Below are positions 8,824 through 17,397 of a stretch of 64,000 nucleotides of DNA, piece after piece. Position 1 is the stretch's first letter. Each line of letters starts with the position of its first letter. Made by a program: the position numbers and the translations under genes. Location of the stretch: the NCBI GenBank assembly GCA_046733355.1, contig JBKPOZ010000038.1, positions 23,911-87,910 of the forward strand. The letters run 5' to 3'. Origin of the DNA: VAZQ01 sp046733355 (GTDB lineage Bacteria; Pseudomonadota; Alphaproteobacteria; Rhizobiales; Xanthobacteraceae). The notes beneath the pieces are model-generated. The model saw only the letters and a program-made list of their open reading frames with translations. It did no database searches and was not told the origin of the DNA.

Positions 8824-10200
8824 TTACTCCAGCGGCACGAGATCACCCAGCATCGTCGGAATGAATTCCGAGACCGTCGGATGGATATGCATGGCTCTTT
8901 GTATGACGGTGTAAGGAGCTTTCGCGTACATCACGTCCAAAACAGAATGAATAACCTCATCACACGAAAGTCCAAGGAGCGATGCACCGAGAATCTTGTT
9001 GGTTTGCTTGTCTATTAAGATCTTCATGAAGCCTTTGGTCTCGCCCTTCTCATTGGCCCGGCTTACGTCCTCCATGGGTATGGTCGCTTTCAGCGCCGGA
9101 CGGCCGGATTTGCGCACCTCTGCCTCGCTCATACCGGCGCGCCCCAGCGGCGGATCGGTATAGAGGGCGTAAGCTGGAATCCGATCGCTGACGCGCCGTG
9201 TATCGTTATCGAGAATATTGCTCGCAACGATCTCGAAGTCGTTCCAGGAAGTATGAGTGAAGGCGCCATGGCCATTGCAATCCCCCAACGCCCAGATGCC
9301 CGGCACATTGGTGCGCAATTGATCGTCGGTCTCGATATAGCCGTGCTTGTCAATTGCGATTCCGGCGGCGTCTAAGCCAAGATCGTCCGTGTTCGGCCGG
9401 CGGCCAATCGCGACTAAAAGATGCGAACCCATTATTTGCGACTTCGCGCCATTCGTCTCGACCGTCACCGCTATCCTGCCGCCGACTTTTTCGACCGCCA
9501 CGACTTTGGTGTTGGCGCGGATCTCAATGCCTTCCTCGGCGAGGAAATCGGCAATCGCCTGCGAGACATCCTCGTCCTCGCGGGCGACTAGGCGCGCTCC
9601 AAGCTCGATTACGGTAACGTCGCTTCCGAAGCGCCGATACATTTGCGCAAACTCGAGCCCCACATAGCTGCCACCGAGCACGACGAGATGCGGGGGCAGA
9701 AAGTCGATGTCCATCATCGAGCTGTTGGTCAGGTAAGGGATCTGATCGAGCCCCGATATCGGCGGCACAAGGGCGCGCCCACCCACATTGATGAAGATCT
9801 TGTCGCCCTGGATCGTCTCATTGCCGATCTCCACTTCCTTCGGCCCCACGAACCGCCCGTGACCTTCGTAAACCGTGCAACCTTTCAGCGTCCTGAGTGA
9901 TCGCTCGACTCCGTTACGCGACGGAGCCACAACGGCGTCCTTGCGCGCCTTCACGGCCTTCATGTCGGCCTCTATGGATCCGCGGATCTTGATGCCGTAA
10001 TCGGCAGCGCGCCGAACAATATGCGCGGCGTATGCGCTTGCCACGAATGTCTTGGTCGGAGTGCAGCCGGTATTGACGCAGGTACCGCCGAAAAGCTTGC
10101 GTTCGACAATCGCGACGCTCCAGCCTGCGGCTACCAATCGCCGCGCCAAGGCCGGCCCCGCCTGTCCGGTGCCAATGATAATGGCGTCATAGCTAGACAT
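8824..10200 (-). CDS. FAD-dependent pyridine nucleotide-disulfide oxidoreductase (mercuric reductase-like)
   Basis: 458 residues with the class I flavoprotein disulfide reductase plan: FAD-binding 'IIGTGQAGPALARRL', redox-active 'GGTCVNTGCTPTKT' (CX4C), NAD(P)-binding 'VVLGGSYVGLEFAQMYRRFG', second FAD motif 'GIWALGDCNGHGAFTHTSWND' and a C-terminal dimerisation domain ending with 'AMHIHPTVSEFIPTML' that supplies the His-Glu base pair. It lacks the N-terminal heavy-metal domain and C-terminal Cys pair of true MerA. Such proteins are usually annotated as mercuric reductase-like or simply FAD-containing oxidoreductases; the substrate is unknown. The gene diverges from the Bug-protein gene across about 150 bp. 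Confidence 0.9.
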   Translation of the reverse strand: MSSYDAIIIGTGQAGPALARRLVAAGWSVAIVERKLFGGTCVNTGCTPTKTFVASAYAAHIVRRAADYGIKIRGSIEADMKAVKARKDAVVAPSRNGVERSLRTLKGCTVYEGHGRFVGPKEVEIGNETIQGDKIFINVGGRALVPPISGLDQIPYLTNSSMMDIDFLPPHLVVLGGSYVGLEFAQMYRRFGSDVTVIELGARLVAREDEDVSQAIADFLAEEGIEIRANTKVVAVEKVGGRIAVTVETNGAKSQIMGSHLLVAIGRRPNTDDLGLDAAGIAIDKHGYIETDDQLRTNVPGIWALGDCNGHGAFTHTSWNDFEIVASNILDNDTRRVSDRIPAYALYTDPPLGRAGMSEAEVRKSGRPALKATIPMEDVSRANEKGETKGFMKILIDKQTNKILGASLLGLSCDEVIHSVLDVMYAKAPYTVIQRAMHIHPTVSEFIPTMLGDLVPLE

Positions 10201-10355
10201 GACTCACCTCCAACTTCCGCACTGTCGGACTACTCAGGTTCACGGCGAATTCACCGGAGGCCGGCGCAAGGGCGTGCTCTTGCGCCCGTGCGCCCACCCT
10301 ACAGCCGCGCAACTGTTCGTGGTAACAGGCATCGGCCAACACCCGAGGTGATGTG

Positions 10356-11342
10356 ATGGCAATTTTCCGAGCCGCCGCGATCGTCACAATGCTTGCCCTG
10401 AACGCATTGATGACGGCGGAGACAGCGAGCGCACAGAGCTATCCGACCAGGCCCGTGCATCTGATCGTGCCGTATCCTGCGGGCGGCGGCACGGACTTTT
10501 TTGCGCGGCTGGTTGGCCAGAAAATGTCGGACCTCCTTGGCCAGCCCATCGTGGTTGAGAACAAGCCCGGCGCTGCGACCAATCTCGGCGCCGATTTTGT
10601 CGCGAAGAGTGCAGCGGACGGCTACACCATGCTTCTCGGCGACGTGGCGACCTATGCGGCCAACCCAAGCCTCTACAAGAAACTCACCTTCGATCCGGCC
10701 AAGGACTTTGCCCCAGTCACGCTTACGGCGCGCTTCTTGAGCGTGCTTGTTGCCAACCCCAAGAAAATCGACGTGAAATCCGTGGCCGAGCTGATCGAGC
10801 AGGCGAAGAGAGAGCCAGGCAAGATCGATATCGCCCATGCAGGCACCGGCAATCCGTTTCACCTTGCCGCCGTGCTCTTTCAACAGTCTGCCGGCATCAA
10901 GCTCAACGAAGTGCCCTATCGGGGCGCCCAGCCAGCCGTTCAGGGTTTGCTGGGCGGCGACGTGCATATCATGTTCGTCGATTTCGCTACTGCGCGGTCG
11001 CATATCGCTGCCGGGACGCTGCGGCCGCTTGGCGTGGCAGCGCTGACGGAACGGCCGGAGCTCCCCGGCGTGCCCCCGGTCGCAAGTGCGCCGGGGCTTG
11101 GCGGCTTTGAAGCATGGCCCTGGCAAGGCTTCGTGGTACCCGCGAAAACGCCGGCTCCGATCATTGCCAAGCTGCACGACACATATACTGCAGCGGCGGC
11201 CGATACGGTGGTCCGCCAAAAGCTGGTCGATGCCGGTCTGGAAGTGCTGCAAAGCTCGCCCGACGAAATGGCCGAGTACATAAGGACTGAAACGGTCAAA
11301 TGGGCGAACGTCATCCGCACCGCCAACATTCAGCTGGATTGA
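10356..11342 (+). CDS. Bug-family tripartite tricarboxylate transporter substrate-binding protein
   Basis: The 328-residue periplasmic binding protein has a signal peptide cleaved near 'TASAQSYP' and the family motifs 'PVHLIVPYPAGGGTDFFAR', 'VVENKPGAATNLGADFVAKS', 'DGYTMLLGD' and 'VPYRGAQPAVQGLLGGDVHIMF'. Bug proteins capture small organic acids for TctAB-type carriers, but no membrane subunits are nearby, which is common for orphan Bug genes. ATG at 10356 follows a GAGGTG ribosome site; a GTG at 10353 is also in frame. It precedes hmgA on the same strand with about 155 bp between, including a palindromic repeat, so a role in aromatic-acid uptake is possible but unproven. Confidence 0.9.
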   Translation: MAIFRAAAIVTMLALNALMTAETASAQSYPTRPVHLIVPYPAGGGTDFFARLVGQKMSDLLGQPIVVENKPGAATNLGADFVAKSAADGYTMLLGDVATYAANPSLYKKLTFDPAKDFAPVTLTARFLSVLVANPKKIDVKSVAELIEQAKREPGKIDIAHAGTGNPFHLAAVLFQQSAGIKLNEVPYRGAQPAVQGLLGGDVHIMFVDFATARSHIAAGTLRPLGVAALTERPELPGVPPVASAPGLGGFEAWPWQGFVVPAKTPAPIIAKLHDTYTAAAADTVVRQKLVDAGLEVLQSSPDEMAEYIRTETVKWANVIRTANIQLD

Positions 11343-11414
11343 TGCCAATGAACTAGCCGAGTTCATCACCCCCGGCTTGACCCATGCGTATGCATCCAAA
11401 TCCCATAAAACCGA

Positions 11415-11438
11415 ATTGCCGGGTCCAAGCCCGGCAAT
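11415..11438. repeat. REP-like perfect palindrome between Bug gene and hmgA
   Basis: A 9-bp perfect inverted repeat (ATTGCCGGG / CCCGGCAAT) around a 6-base loop, followed by GACGG. The core 'CCGGG...AAGCCCGGC..TGACGG' recurs in the longer repeats near 50.4 and 51.1 kb, so it belongs to the same intergenic repeat family. It could act as an mRNA hairpin between the two genes. Confidence 0.7.
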
Positions 11439-11498
11439 GACGGATGGCACGTCCATGGGTGGACGAACAGGTTCATGGGCGACCAAGGAGGCCTCAAG

Positions 11499-12857
11499 AT
11501 GAATATTCAGAACGCCGCGAGCTTCCCTAAAGACTCTGCGCGGTCCGGACAGAGTGCACTCGTCGCCGGCTACATGTCGGGATTCGGCAACGGTTTCGAA
11601 ACCGAAGCGCTACCAGGCGCGCTGCCGATCGGCCGCAATTCTCCACAGAAATGCAGCTATGGCCTCTATGCCGAGCAGCTCAGCGGCTCGCCCTTTACTG
11701 CGCCGCGCGCCAAGAACGAGCGCACGTGGCTGTATCGAATTCGGCCAACCGTCTACCACTTTGGCGCGTTCAGGAAGATTGACCGCGGTCTCTGGCGCAC
11801 CGCTCCCGCCGCAGAGATCGATGTCCCGATTGCGCCCATGCGATGGGGGCCGATCCCGATCCCGGGCGAAAACCTCTCGTTTGTCGAGGGCATGCATACC
11901 ATGACGACCGCGGGCGATGCCGGCACCCAGACCGGAATGGGCGCGCATGTTTATCTCGTCACGCGATCGATGACCGACGAGTTCTTCTACAACGCCGATG
12001 GCGAGATGCTATTCGTGCCGCAGCAGGGAAAGCTGCGGCTCGCGACCGAGTTCGGCATTATCGATATCGAGCCTGGCGAGGTTTCCGTCATCCCGCGGGG
12101 GGTCAAGCTAAGTGTTCAACTCGTTGATGGACCCGCGCGCGGCTATTTGTGCGAGAACTACGGCGGGGCGTTCACGCTGCCCGAGCGCGGTCCGATCGGC
12201 GCCAACTGCCTGGCCAATCCTCGCGACTTTCTCACCCCGGTGGCCGCCTATGAAAATAAGGACGCGCCATCGCGCATGTGTGTGAAATGGGGCGGCGCTT
12301 TATGGATGACCGAGATCGACCACTCACCGCTCGATGTGGTCGCCTGGCACGGCAACTATGCGCCGTACAAATACGATCTGCGAAAATTTTCCCCGGTCGG
12401 CCCCGTGCTTTTCGATCATGCCGATCCGTCAATATTCACGGTGCTTACCTCTCCATCCGAAACATCGGGCACCGCCAACGTGGATTTCGTAATCTTCCCG
12501 GATCGCTGGCTGGTTGCCGAAAACACATTCCGGCCGCCCTGGTATCACATGAATGTCATGAGCGAGTTCATGGGCCTCGTTTACGGCCAATACGACGCCA
12601 AGCCGCACGGTTTCGTGCCCGGAGGCGCATCGCTGCACAATATGATGCTGCCGCACGGCCCCGATGTCGATGCGTTTGAGGCCGCGAGCAATGCCGACCT
12701 CAAGCCGCAGCGGCTCGAAGGAACGCTCGCCTTTATGTTCGAAACCCGCTTTCCGCAGCGGGTGACCGCCTACGCCGCGCAGTCGGGGGCTTTGCATGAG
12801 GACTACAGCAGCTACGGCCGGCGGCTGCAAAAGCATTTCGATCCTGCTCGACCATGA
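11499..12857 (+). CDS. hmgA: Homogentisate 1,2-dioxygenase
   Basis: The product (about 452 residues) matches homogentisate dioxygenase throughout: 'YMSGFGNGFETEALPGALP' at the N-terminus, 'PFTAPRAKNERTWLYRIRP', and the iron-binding region 'WYHMNVMSEFMGLVYG' plus 'SLHNMMLPHGPD', which supply the His/Glu/His ligands. It opens the homogentisate ring to maleylacetoacetate in tyrosine and phenylalanine catabolism. ATG at 11499 has a GGAGG ribosome site about 8 bases upstream and is preferred over the in-frame ATG at 11475. The downstream pathway genes (hmgB, hmgC) are not in the window. Confidence 0.97.
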   Translation: MNIQNAASFPKDSARSGQSALVAGYMSGFGNGFETEALPGALPIGRNSPQKCSYGLYAEQLSGSPFTAPRAKNERTWLYRIRPTVYHFGAFRKIDRGLWRTAPAAEIDVPIAPMRWGPIPIPGENLSFVEGMHTMTTAGDAGTQTGMGAHVYLVTRSMTDEFFYNADGEMLFVPQQGKLRLATEFGIIDIEPGEVSVIPRGVKLSVQLVDGPARGYLCENYGGAFTLPERGPIGANCLANPRDFLTPVAAYENKDAPSRMCVKWGGALWMTEIDHSPLDVVAWHGNYAPYKYDLRKFSPVGPVLFDHADPSIFTVLTSPSETSGTANVDFVIFPDRWLVAENTFRPPWYHMNVMSEFMGLVYGQYDAKPHGFVPGGASLHNMMLPHGPDVDAFEAASNADLKPQRLEGTLAFMFETRFPQRVTAYAAQSGALHEDYSSYGRRLQKHFDPARP

Positions 12858-13158
12858 TGGGCGGCGTGCGCGCGCAAGAATCGACGATGCCCGTCATCGG
12901 GGTCGTTACCGCGCCAGGGCGAAATGACGCCCAATCTCCTCGGCCAATTTCGCTGAGGCCCGAAAGAAGCGGCCTTTGTCGAAGGCAGGACGCGCGTCGC
13001 GCACACGTCAGTTTTGGCAAATTCCTCCGGCAGAACAACCGGATAAACCCGCTGTCGGATATCTTACGAAGGGTCTTGAAAACCCCTGTTTCACCCAAGT
13101 TTGGCTACAATGGCGGCAATAATTACCGCTGTCGTCTACCATTGGGGGGGCAGCGGCA
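12858..13158. other. Intergenic stretch between hmgA and the coiled-coil envelope gene
   Basis: About 300 bases without a convincing gene. Short frames here lack a ribosome site and recognisable sequence. The segment just before 13159 probably contains the promoter of the downstream gene, but no clear -35/-10 pair could be assigned. Confidence 0.5.
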
Positions 13159-14469
13159 ATGAAAGCGGGTATCGCAGTTCTTGCGTCCGTTGTTTTGTCG
13201 ACAAGTGCAACGGCAGCGTCAAACCAGTATGCGGTCGAGGGCGTCACTGTTGGGACGCAACTGAATTTCGACAATGCATCCTATCGCGAATACAAATGCA
13301 GTCCGAGCCAGCAGTTCGACGGACTGACGTGGTGTCAAAAGGCTCGCGCAAACAAGGATCGGCGGGGACCGTATACGGCTGCCTACTCGCTCCTGCATGC
13401 GCGCGACGGCAGCATCGTTTACGTCAACCGGTCGCAAGAGCCGCTGTCCGTGAGCCGCAGCGAGGCCGACGCCGAAATACAGCGATACGCGCGCAGCATT
13501 GGTGAGGCGCCGCGCATTATCAAGATGCCCCAGCGCGGGGCCGCCCGAAACGGAATGATCGCAGTCTGGGGCAATCTCGCGCTGGAGCAGCTCGACCCGG
13601 AGAGCATCAGGACGCTCGCTGACGGCAGGAGTCCCAAAAAGGGGCTGCTGATCGATTTTCTTGGAAATTTCGCCCGCTCGGCCAAGGAAGGGCTGCCGAT
13701 CTACCGGATCGGCAGAGGCTCCGGCTTTCTGTGGGCGGCAACCTTTGACCAGAAAGGCCGTGGAACGCTCAGAACAGTCGCCGTAGACACGTCCGGACTG
13801 ATTGTCACGCCGTCGCAGCAGGAGCCAATAGGCGAATCGGCTGCGGAGGAGACAGAGCCGCAACCGAAACCAGCGGAGCCGGCCGGAACCATCGTCGAAC
13901 AGCAAGACGAACTCGCGATTGCCAACAGCAGGATCGCAGAGCTCGAGCAGGCAAGGGGCGAAGCCGATACGGCGCGCGTCGCGGCCGAAAAGGCGAGAGT
14001 TGATGCTGAGATTGCAGGACGAGAGCTTGAACAGGCCAAGGCTGCGGAAATCGCTGCCCTCAAGACGACAATCGCCCAGTTGACCGCAGCAGGACCGGCA
14101 GGCGATGCGAAAGGCAGCCGCTGGGAAAGGCTGCTTTTTGGATCGGCCGGAGGTCTCTTTGGTGCGCTGGCGGCGTTTGCAATCGGTTTTCTCGTAAACC
14201 GGCAGAGAGCACGCAATTCAAAGCAGCAGAGTTCTGAGCTTCCGTTCGCTCCCGTCGAAACATCGCTCCAATGTCAGAGCGAGGAAGCGGAAGTCGTTTC
14301 ACCTGCTCTGTCACCGACGATTGCCATCTCGGAGACGGCATTTGAAAGCGAATTGGAGGCGCAGGTCGTCGCCATCAATGCAGCGGAAGAGGAGACGCCG
14401 GTGACGACCGATGCTGCTGCTTCCGTCCCCGAGTCAGCCGAAAAGCTGCCGGCTCCCGCGCTCGTGTAA
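13159..14469 (+). CDS. Envelope protein with coiled coil and single membrane segment
   Basis: Not assigned to a named family. The 436-residue protein has a signal peptide (MKAGIAVLASVVLSTSATA), a globular domain of about 200 residues with Cys residues near 48 and 58, a Pro/Glu-rich linker, an Ala/Glu/Arg-rich coiled coil (about residues 245-310: 'RIAELEQARGEADTARVAAEKA'), then a transmembrane segment 'FGSAGGLFGALAAFAIGFLVN' around residue 330 and an acidic tail of about 85 residues. The layout suggests a periplasmic sensor or structural protein anchored by a late membrane helix with a cytoplasmic tail. Proteins of this architecture occur in related Hyphomicrobiales; function is unknown. Confidence 0.75.
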   Translation: MKAGIAVLASVVLSTSATAASNQYAVEGVTVGTQLNFDNASYREYKCSPSQQFDGLTWCQKARANKDRRGPYTAAYSLLHARDGSIVYVNRSQEPLSVSRSEADAEIQRYARSIGEAPRIIKMPQRGAARNGMIAVWGNLALEQLDPESIRTLADGRSPKKGLLIDFLGNFARSAKEGLPIYRIGRGSGFLWAATFDQKGRGTLRTVAVDTSGLIVTPSQQEPIGESAAEETEPQPKPAEPAGTIVEQQDELAIANSRIAELEQARGEADTARVAAEKARVDAEIAGRELEQAKAAEIAALKTTIAQLTAAGPAGDAKGSRWERLLFGSAGGLFGALAAFAIGFLVNRQRARNSKQQSSELPFAPVETSLQCQSEEAEVVSPALSPTIAISETAFESELEAQVVAINAAEEETPVTTDAAASVPESAEKLPAPALV

Positions 14470-14525
14470 TGTGGGCCGCGTGCGGTGGGTAAAGGCGCGC
14501 GTTTGCGCGCGGTGCCCGCCGCTTT

Positions 14526-14999
14526 TCAGTTTGTCGTGGGAAAGAATGGCCCGGGCAGGGGCGAATTGTGCCATCCCACGCGCCCGCCGATATTGGTCAC
14601 GACGTTCTGGGGCTGGTAGGTGGGCGGATAGGCGTAGTCCAGAAACTTGCGGTCGCCAGGCAGCACTTCGGTGCCGGCATCGAGATAGGAACGCGGCAGA
14701 ACGACGACCCGCGCGCGGGGTCGTTCTGTTCTGGCAACCCGGATCGGTCTGTTAACGTTCTGCTGTCGGGTGACGTTGCCGACGGTGTCGGGCTCCGAAG
14801 CGGGACGGGACTGCGGAGCCGGACGGGACTCAGGAGCGGGACGGGGCTCGGCAGCCGGCTGCGGTGGCATGGTTTCCTCGAGCCGATAGCGCTCCTCAAA
14901 TGAGGCGGGGGGCCCATTTTGGTCTTGAGCGAAAGCGCCAAGCGGAATCAGCGATAGCGCCAGAACCGTTCCCGCCAGAAAAATGCGATGCATTTGCAT
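14526..14999 (-). CDS. Small secreted Pro-rich protein
   Basis: A protein of about 157 residues with a clear signal peptide (MQMHRIFLAGTVLALSLIPLGAFAQ). The mature part contains a Pro/Ala/Arg repeat region ('PAPESRPAPQSRPASEP') and a C-terminal segment rich in Tyr, Pro and Asn ('YAYPPTYQPQNVVTNIGGR'). No catalytic motif or known domain is visible. It follows the mutase large-subunit gene on the same strand after about 100 bp, and converges on the coiled-coil envelope gene. Starts at the further upstream ATG (15014) or the Met two codons downstream are also possible. Function unknown. Confidence 0.65.
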   Translation of the reverse strand: MQMHRIFLAGTVLALSLIPLGAFAQDQNGPPASFEERYRLEETMPPQPAAEPRPAPESRPAPQSRPASEPDTVGNVTRQQNVNRPIRVARTERPRARVVVLPRSYLDAGTEVLPGDRKFLDYAYPPTYQPQNVVTNIGGRVGWHNSPLPGPFFPTTN

Positions 15000-15116
15000 G
15001 GCCCCCCACCCCATTACCCGTGCTAACGCCGGCCGATGGCCGGCAATGGTTCGCGACTATCGTTTGTCGCGGCCTTAGGTGAATTGGTTCAAAGGCGATC
15101 CCGGGCGTGCGCGGTC

Positions 15117-17276
15117 CTATTCCGCCGCCTGCTGGGTATAGCCAAGCCGCCGGTTGAGTTTGTCGAGCAGTAATTCGGCGGCTTCGGCAATGACGGTCGC
15201 GGGCGGGAAGATCGCCTCGGCGCCGGCGCGCTCCAGCGCTGCGTAGTCCTCGGGCGGAATGACGCCGCCCACGGCAACCATGATGTCCTCGCGACCCTCC
15301 TTGCGCAGCGCAGCCTTGAGCTCCGGAACGAGCGCCAGATGGGCGGCGGCAAGAGAGGAGACCCCCACGATGTGAACGTCATTCTCGACGGCTTGGCGCG
15401 CTGCCTCTTCGGGCGTTGCAAAGAGAGGGCCGATATCGACATCAAAGCCAAGATCGGCAAACGCACTCGCAATTACCTTCTGGCCGCGATCGTGCCCATC
15501 CTGGCCGATCTTCGCCACCAGAATGCGCGGGCGCCGCCCTTCGTGCTGCTCGAACGCGCTGATGCGCTTGTGGATGCGCGCCATGCTGTCTGCCATGGTG
15601 CCCGCCTCCCGCTGATACACGCCCGTAATAGCCTTGATCGGCGCCTGGTGCCGCCCGAACACCTTCTCGAGGGCCGACGAGATCTCGCCCACGGTTGCTT
15701 TGTGGCGCGCGGCCTCGATCGCGAGCGCGAGCAGGTTTCCCTGATGCTCGGCAGCGCTGCGCGTGAGAGCCTGCAGACTCTCGGACACCGATTCCTGGTC
15801 GCGTTCGCGTTTGAGGCGCTTGAGCTTGTCGATCTGCAGCTCCCGCACCTTTGCATTGTCTACCTTTAGGAGGCGGACGGGACTTTCATCGTCGGGACGA
15901 AACCTGTTCACGCCAATCACCGGCTGCTGGCCGGCGTCGATACGCGCCTGGGTTTTCGCCGCTGCCTCTTCAATCCGGAGCTTCGGCAAGCCGGCTTCGA
16001 TGGCTTTGGCCATCCCGCCCATCGCTTCCACTTCTTCTATGTGCGCCCACGCCTGCTTGGCGAGCTCATAGGTGAGGCGCTCGACATAGAACGAGCCACC
16101 CCATGGATCTATGACACGAGTGGTGCCGCTTTCCTGCTGCAGCACGATTTGCGTGTTGCGGGCAATACGGGCCGAGAAATCCGTAGGCAAGGCCAGCGCC
16201 TCATCAAGCGCATTCGTGTGCAGGGATTGCGTATGCCCCTGTGTGGCCGCCATCGCCTCGATGGCGGTGCGCGCGACATTGTTGAACACGTCCTGTGCGG
16301 CGAGCGACCAGCCGGAAGTCTGGCAGTGGGTACGCAGGGAAAGCGACCGGTTGTCCTTCGGGCCGAACGGCGCCATCAGCTTTGCCCAGAGCAGGCGTGC
16401 GGCGCGCAGTTTGGCGACTTCCATGAAGAAGTTCATGCCGATCGCCCAGAAGAAGGAAATGCGCGGGCCAAAGCGGTCGATACCGAGCCCGGCCTTGAGC
16501 CCGGCGCGCACATATTCGAGCCCGTCCGCGAGCGTGTAGGCGAGCTCGAGATCCTGCGTCGCTCCCGCCTCCTGCATGTGATAGCCCGATACCGAGATTG
16601 AATTGAACTTCGGCATGTGCGCGGCCGTGAAGGCGAAGATATCGGAGATGATGCGCAAAGAAGGCTGCGGCGGATAGATGTAGGTGTTCCGCACCATGAA
16701 TTCTTTCAGGATGTCATTCTGAATGGTGCCCGAGAGCTGGTGCGGTGGCACGCCTTGCTCCTCGGCGGCAACGATATAGAGCGCCAGCACCGGCAGCACC
16801 GCTCCGTTCATGGTCATGGAGACCGAGATGCGGTCGAGCGGAATGCCGGCAAACAGCGTCCGCATGTCGTAAATGGAATCGATTGCAACGCCGGCCATGC
16901 CGACGTCGCCCGTCACGCGCGGATGATCGGAGTCGTAGCCGCGATGCGTGGCAAGATCGAAAGCAACCGACAGGCCCTTTTGGCCAGCCGCGAGGTTGCG
17001 TCGATAGAACGCGTTGGAGTCTTCCGCCGTGGAAAACCCCGCATACTGCCGGATCGTCCACGGCTGCGTGACATACATGGTGGGGTAGGGGCCGCGGAGA
17101 AACGGCGGCAGACCTGGATAGGTATCGAGGAAGCCTATGCCATGCGTGTCATCTGGACCGTAGACCCCCTTTACGGGAATGTTTTCCGGCGTGATCCACG
17201 GCGGGGCGGTGGACCTGGTTACAGGAACAGGGATATCCGCGAAGTCAATAGTGCTGAAATCAGGGACCGCGCTCAT
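15117..17276 (-). CDS. mutB: Methylmalonyl-CoA mutase, large (alpha) subunit
   Basis: About 719 residues from MSAVPDFSTIDF. The N-terminal TIM-barrel half shows 'TMYVTQPWTIRQYAGFSTAE', 'SISVSGYHMQEAG' and 'RNTQIVLQQESGTTRVIDPWGGS'. The C-terminal half is the B12-binding domain with the cobalt-ligand motif 'DGHDRG' (DxHxxG), followed by 'GFDVDIGPLFATPEEAA' and 'VGVSSLAAAH'. The enzyme interconverts (R)-methylmalonyl-CoA and succinyl-CoA with adenosylcobalamin in propionyl-CoA metabolism. The frame reaches a GTG at 17315; the start at 17276 is preferred because it matches the usual family N-terminus. It follows the small-subunit gene at about 120 bp. Confidence 0.95.
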   Translation of the reverse strand: MSAVPDFSTIDFADIPVPVTRSTAPPWITPENIPVKGVYGPDDTHGIGFLDTYPGLPPFLRGPYPTMYVTQPWTIRQYAGFSTAEDSNAFYRRNLAAGQKGLSVAFDLATHRGYDSDHPRVTGDVGMAGVAIDSIYDMRTLFAGIPLDRISVSMTMNGAVLPVLALYIVAAEEQGVPPHQLSGTIQNDILKEFMVRNTYIYPPQPSLRIISDIFAFTAAHMPKFNSISVSGYHMQEAGATQDLELAYTLADGLEYVRAGLKAGLGIDRFGPRISFFWAIGMNFFMEVAKLRAARLLWAKLMAPFGPKDNRSLSLRTHCQTSGWSLAAQDVFNNVARTAIEAMAATQGHTQSLHTNALDEALALPTDFSARIARNTQIVLQQESGTTRVIDPWGGSFYVERLTYELAKQAWAHIEEVEAMGGMAKAIEAGLPKLRIEEAAAKTQARIDAGQQPVIGVNRFRPDDESPVRLLKVDNAKVRELQIDKLKRLKRERDQESVSESLQALTRSAAEHQGNLLALAIEAARHKATVGEISSALEKVFGRHQAPIKAITGVYQREAGTMADSMARIHKRISAFEQHEGRRPRILVAKIGQDGHDRGQKVIASAFADLGFDVDIGPLFATPEEAARQAVENDVHIVGVSSLAAAHLALVPELKAALRKEGREDIMVAVGGVIPPEDYAALERAGAEAIFPPATVIAEAAELLLDKLNRRLGYTQQAAE

Positions 17277-17397
17277 CGGGGGCACTCGATCAGAATGCAT
17301 TGTATCACGTTTCACACGAAGCGAGTATGCAGTTAGACTTGTCGCTTGATGCTGATGTATGCCTTGGCCAAGGTCGCGCCAACTCGTGTGCCTATGC

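Noticed and set aside
10299..11486. 395-residue minus-strand frame
   Set aside because: Antisense to the Bug-family binding protein, whose signal peptide and motifs are unambiguous.
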